DNA of 9,422 bases from Methanobacteriota archaeon (GTDB taxonomy: Archaea; Thermoplasmatota; Poseidoniia; MGIII; CG-Epi1). Position 1 is the stretch's first letter. Each line of letters begins with the position of its first letter. Made by a program: the position numbers and the translations under genes. The stretch covers positions 1 to 9,422 of the forward strand of contig PSPB01000047.1 of the NCBI GenBank assembly GCA_003193815.1. The letters are read 5' to 3'. Positions 7,358 to 9,422 of the stretch are shown one piece after another. The notes under the pieces are model-generated. The model made no database searches. It saw only the letters and a program-made list of their open reading frames with translations, and was not told where the DNA came from.

Positions 7358-7734
7358 ACAACCGCGGCCAGATGCTGATGATAGCTGGCCTGCTGATGAC
7401 GCTGACGTTGCTCACCATCTCGATTTCGGTTTCCCACTCGGCCAATCTGGGCCGTTACCAGGGTGAGCGGCACGACCCGGCACCGCTACTGACAATGCTC
7501 GACGCACACCTGCCGCCGGCACTGGACGCCGAGCTGGATGGCGGCGCGACTGCCGAGGCGGCGTTCGCTGCGGCAGCAGGGGAGTTCGAGAACAGTTTCG
7601 CGGCGCATGGCTATGCGCTGGTGCTGAAACTGGATTCAAGCAGCACCGATGGTAGCACGACTACCTTCAGCTATACAATCCTGCTCAGTGACGGCCTGCT
7701 GGATATCGAGTTCGAACGGACCGCAACGGTCTAG
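7354..7734 (+). CDS. Single-TM pilin-like protein B, last gene of the block
   Basis: The 126-residue product begins MNNRGQMLMIAGLLMTLTLL, a minimal leader ending in Arg-Gly-Gln followed by a hydrophobic helix to about residue 28. The rest is a small Ala-, Asp- and Ser-rich domain with a helical stretch (about 46-87) and a beta-like C-terminal half. The Asn-Arg-Gly-Gln-hydrophobic start resembles haloarchaeal DUF7261-type pilin-like proteins, which begin DRGQL (from memory). It starts with a 4-nt ATGA overlap on the previous gene, with purine-rich GGGGGAC just upstream. Its TAG shares the palindrome CTAG (7731-7734) with the stop of the convergent gene. A minor pilin or pseudopilin role is inferred from N-terminal form and operon position; the sequence alone does not identify the function. 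Confidence 0.75.
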   Translation: MNNRGQMLMIAGLLMTLTLLTISISVSHSANLGRYQGERHDPAPLLTMLDAHLPPALDAELDGGATAEAAFAAAAGEFENSFAAHGYALVLKLDSSSTDGSTTTFSYTILLSDGLLDIEFERTATV

Positions 7735-8024
7735 TCGCTGGAGAAAAAGCCGCGAATAACGCCGCCCAGTGAGAGTAGCGCCGCCAGGAATATGCCGCCC
7801 GTAATCAGCAGGTAGCCCAGCATGAGCTGCCCCTGCTGCGCGTCCATGTCGGCAGCTACCAGCCCATCGCCCATTGCTTGCAGGCTGGTGAACCCGAAGT
7901 AGAAGCCAACCACTACCAGCAAGCCAGAAACAGCGGCAAGGATAACGCCCACATTGGGGCCATCGCTCTCCTCCGTGGGTGCCGGGGCGGTAAATTCAGG
8001 GTATTCTCCATCCTCTTCGGACAT
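7731..8024 (-). CDS. Small two-TM membrane protein of unknown function
   Basis: The 97-residue product has an acidic, Pro-rich N-terminal tail (about residues 1-23, beginning MSEEDGEYPEFTAPAP) and two hydrophobic segments at about 25-48 and 66-90, joined by a short polar loop. It ends FFSSD. I do not recognise the family. Coding is supported by an open frame with sensible membrane topology, a start codon 26 nt downstream of a good TATA element, and close packing between its neighbours. It lies downstream of CTP synthase on the same strand with a 30-base gap. Its stop overlaps that of the last pilus gene, which faces it. A long plus-strand frame across the same region (7878-8297) lacks such features and is taken as a shadow. 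Confidence 0.7.
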   Translation of the reverse strand: MSEEDGEYPEFTAPAPTEESDGPNVGVILAAVSGLLVVVGFYFGFTSLQAMGDGLVAADMDAQQGQLMLGYLLITGGIFLAALLSLGGVIRGFFSSD

Positions 8025-8045
8025 GCCCCCGAGGGGCTCTGGCCA

Positions 8046-8053
8046 GTTATAAA
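8046..8053 (-). promoter_or_regulatory. TATA box for the small two-TM protein gene
   Basis: On the minus strand this reads TTTATAAC, a near-consensus archaeal TATA box. Its centre is about 26 nt before the ATG at 8024, the normal distance from TATA box to transcription start, so the mRNA is probably leaderless. It lies immediately after the CTP synthase stop codon (8055-8057), giving the small gene its own promoter rather than relying on read-through. Confidence 0.6.
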
Positions 8054-8054
8054 C

Positions 8055-9422
8055 TTATGCTGCGTGCTCGAGCGCTGCGCGCACCAGCCCCAGGTGCAGC
8101 GGCGAAGGCGCGTCGGGACGCGACTTGAACTCGGGGTGGAACTGAGACGCCAGGAAGTAGGGGTGCCCCTCCAGTTCCAGCACTTCCATGCGGCGGCCCG
8201 AGGTGTCGCGGCCGGTGAATCGCATTCCTGCCGCCTCGATGCGCTCGATGTAGTCGGGATTGATTTCGAAGCGATGGCGGTGCCGTTCCTGGATTGAGTC
8301 GCTGCCGTAAAGCTTGCTCGCGACACCCTCGTCGAGCGCCACGTCGTGGTCGCCCAGCCGCATCGTGGCGCCCATCTCGGTCACCTCGCGTTGCTCTGGC
8401 AGCAGGTCCACGACATGGTGGGGCGAATCCGGGTCCAGCTCGCTGGAATTCGCCCCCTCAAGGTCGAGGACGTTTCGGCAGAATTCAATGACCGCCAGCT
8501 GGAAGCCGAAGCAGACGCCGAGATAGGGCACGCGATTCTCGCGTGCCCATTGCGCCGCCATAATTTTGCCTTCGGCACCGCGGTTGCCAAAGCCGCCCGG
8601 CACGACGACGCCGTTGACGCCTTCCAGTGCCGCGGCGTTTCCCGCCTCCTCCAAGTCAGGCGCCTCGAGCCAGCGGATGCGGACGCTGCAATCCTCCAGT
8701 GCGCCGGCGTAGCGCAGCGTCTCCTCGTGCGAAATGTAGGAATCCTTGAGGTCGGTATACTTGCCAATCAGCGCAATTTCCACTTCGCGCGTGCCGTTGC
8801 TGACGCGCTCGGCGAAGTCCTGCCATTGCGTCATGTCGGGCTCACGCCGCTTCAGCCCCAGCCGCTCCTCGATGAGCTGCGGAACCTGCTGGTCGACGAA
8901 GTGCATCGGGACATCGTAGATTGACTTGGCATCGGGTGCTGAAACCACGTTCTCGGGGCGGAATGTCGGCGAAAAAGGCAATCTTGGCGGCGATATCGGG
9001 CTCGAGCGGGTCGGTCGAGCGGCCGACAATCACGTCGGGCCGGATACCGAGCCCCTGCAGTTCCTTCACCGAGTGCTGCGTTGGCTTGGTTTTCTGCTCG
9101 CCCACCGCGCCAATCACCGGCACCAGCGTGGTGTGGATGAACATCACGTTTTCGTGCCCTTCTTCACGGTGGAGTTGCCGCACCGCCTCCATGAAGGGCA
9201 TTGACTCGATGTCGCCCACCGTGCCTCCGAGTTCGACCAGGCAGATGTCGGCCGACGCGCTCTCGGCTGCGCCGCGTATCGAGTCGACGATTTCGCGCAC
9301 GACGTGCGGGATAATCTGGACAGTCTGCCCTAGGTAGTCACCGCGGCGTTCCTTCTCGATTACGGCGCGAAATACTTTCCCGGTCGTGATGTTGTGCGCC
9401 GCGGTGAGGTTACAGTTGAGGA
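8055..9422 (-). CDS. pyrG: CTP synthase, 5'-truncated by the window edge and broken by one frameshift
   Basis: CTP synthase makes CTP from UTP with ATP and glutamine-derived ammonia. The synthetase domain part runs from the right edge and includes [25 protein letters not shown] and [12 protein letters not shown]. The glutaminase domain has GGFGNRG, the nucleophile Cys in GVCFGFQ (codon 8511-8513), and His and Glu of HPEF (codons 8136-8138 and 8130-8132), a complete class I triad. After [10 protein letters not shown] the frame breaks; dropping one base from the run at 8955-8958 gives [19 protein letters not shown], exactly as the family expects. Corrected, 454 residues are present, and about 90 N-terminal residues lie beyond the window, consistent with a normal length near 545. 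All catalytic residues are kept, so this is probably a working gene with a sequence error. Confidence 0.95.
8955..8958 (-). other. pyrG: Frameshift site in pyrG (probable extra C on the coding strand)
   Basis: The coding strand reads ATT CCG CCC CGA GAA, giving Ile-Pro-Pro-Arg-Glu and then an unrelated frame. With one C fewer it reads ATT CCG CCC GAG AAC, giving Ile-Pro-Pro-Glu-Asn and joining the conserved Val-Val-Ser-Ala-Pro-Asp segment. The plus-strand context is CTCGGGG, the same heptamer as at the other frameshift in this window. Confidence 0.85.

Noticed and set aside
1098..7734. Calling the block an archaellum (arl/fla) operon
   Set aside because: ArlI- and ArlJ-like genes are present, but no ArlC/D/E, ArlF, ArlG or ArlH is found, and there are two platform proteins.
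8842..9300. A separate minus-strand gene for the N-terminal part of CTP synthase
   Set aside because: The reading frame continues upstream without a break to the window edge, and it joins the downstream frame once one extra base is removed. Its last 40 or so codons after the break are shadow.
8346..9337. Long plus-strand frames across the pyrG region
   Set aside because: They oppose a clearly conserved CTP synthase reading frame and show no family features of their own.
1..9422. tRNA, rRNA, CRISPR array, insertion sequence or attachment site
   Set aside because: Nearly all bases lie in well-supported coding regions, and no cloverleaf, regularly spaced repeat, transposase or terminal inverted repeat was seen.

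Overview
The window looks like archaeal chromosome, probably a planktonic euryarchaeon of the Thermoplasmatota / Marine Group II-III type. The evidence is an ArlI (FlaI)-type secretion ATPase next to two ArlJ (FlaJ)-type platform proteins, pilin-like N-termini of the kind found in haloarchaeal type IV pili, TATA-like boxes about 26 nt ahead of two start codons, few clear Shine-Dalgarno sites, GTG starts and high GC. The lineage is inference; the archaeal call is firm. The sequence is almost fully coding, and no gap exceeds about 60 bases.

Layout. Positions 1-87 hold the 3' end of what looks like a TrmI-type tRNA m1A methyltransferase. It is followed on the same strand by a complete thioredoxin reductase (120-1037). 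After a 60-base gap with two TATA-like elements comes a compact seven-gene block on the plus strand (1098-7734): a large pilin-like protein, a small membrane-anchored pilin-like protein, an ArlI/PilB-type ATPase with a long charged C-terminal extension, two ArlJ/TadC-type membrane platform proteins, and two more small single-TM pilin-like proteins. Gene junctions overlap or are separated by 1-10 nt, so this is almost certainly one operon. A two-TM protein of unknown function (7731-8024) and a truncated CTP synthase (8055 to the right edge) lie on the minus strand, convergent with the block.

Working model. The seven-gene block encodes a type IV pilus-like machine: one cytoplasmic motor, a two-subunit inner-membrane platform, and four candidate pilin or minor-pilin subunits. 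No archaellum-specific genes (arlC-H) and no prepilin peptidase are present in the window, so an adhesion, uptake or other pilus-like role fits better than a swimming archaellum. The order resembles haloarchaeal clusters in which PilB/PilC-like genes sit with several small DUF-type pilin-like genes.

Two genes, the first platform protein and CTP synthase, are each broken by one apparent extra G in the identical heptamer CTCGGGG. The two genes are read from opposite strands, which points to a systematic homopolymer sequencing error rather than real gene decay or programmed frameshifting.
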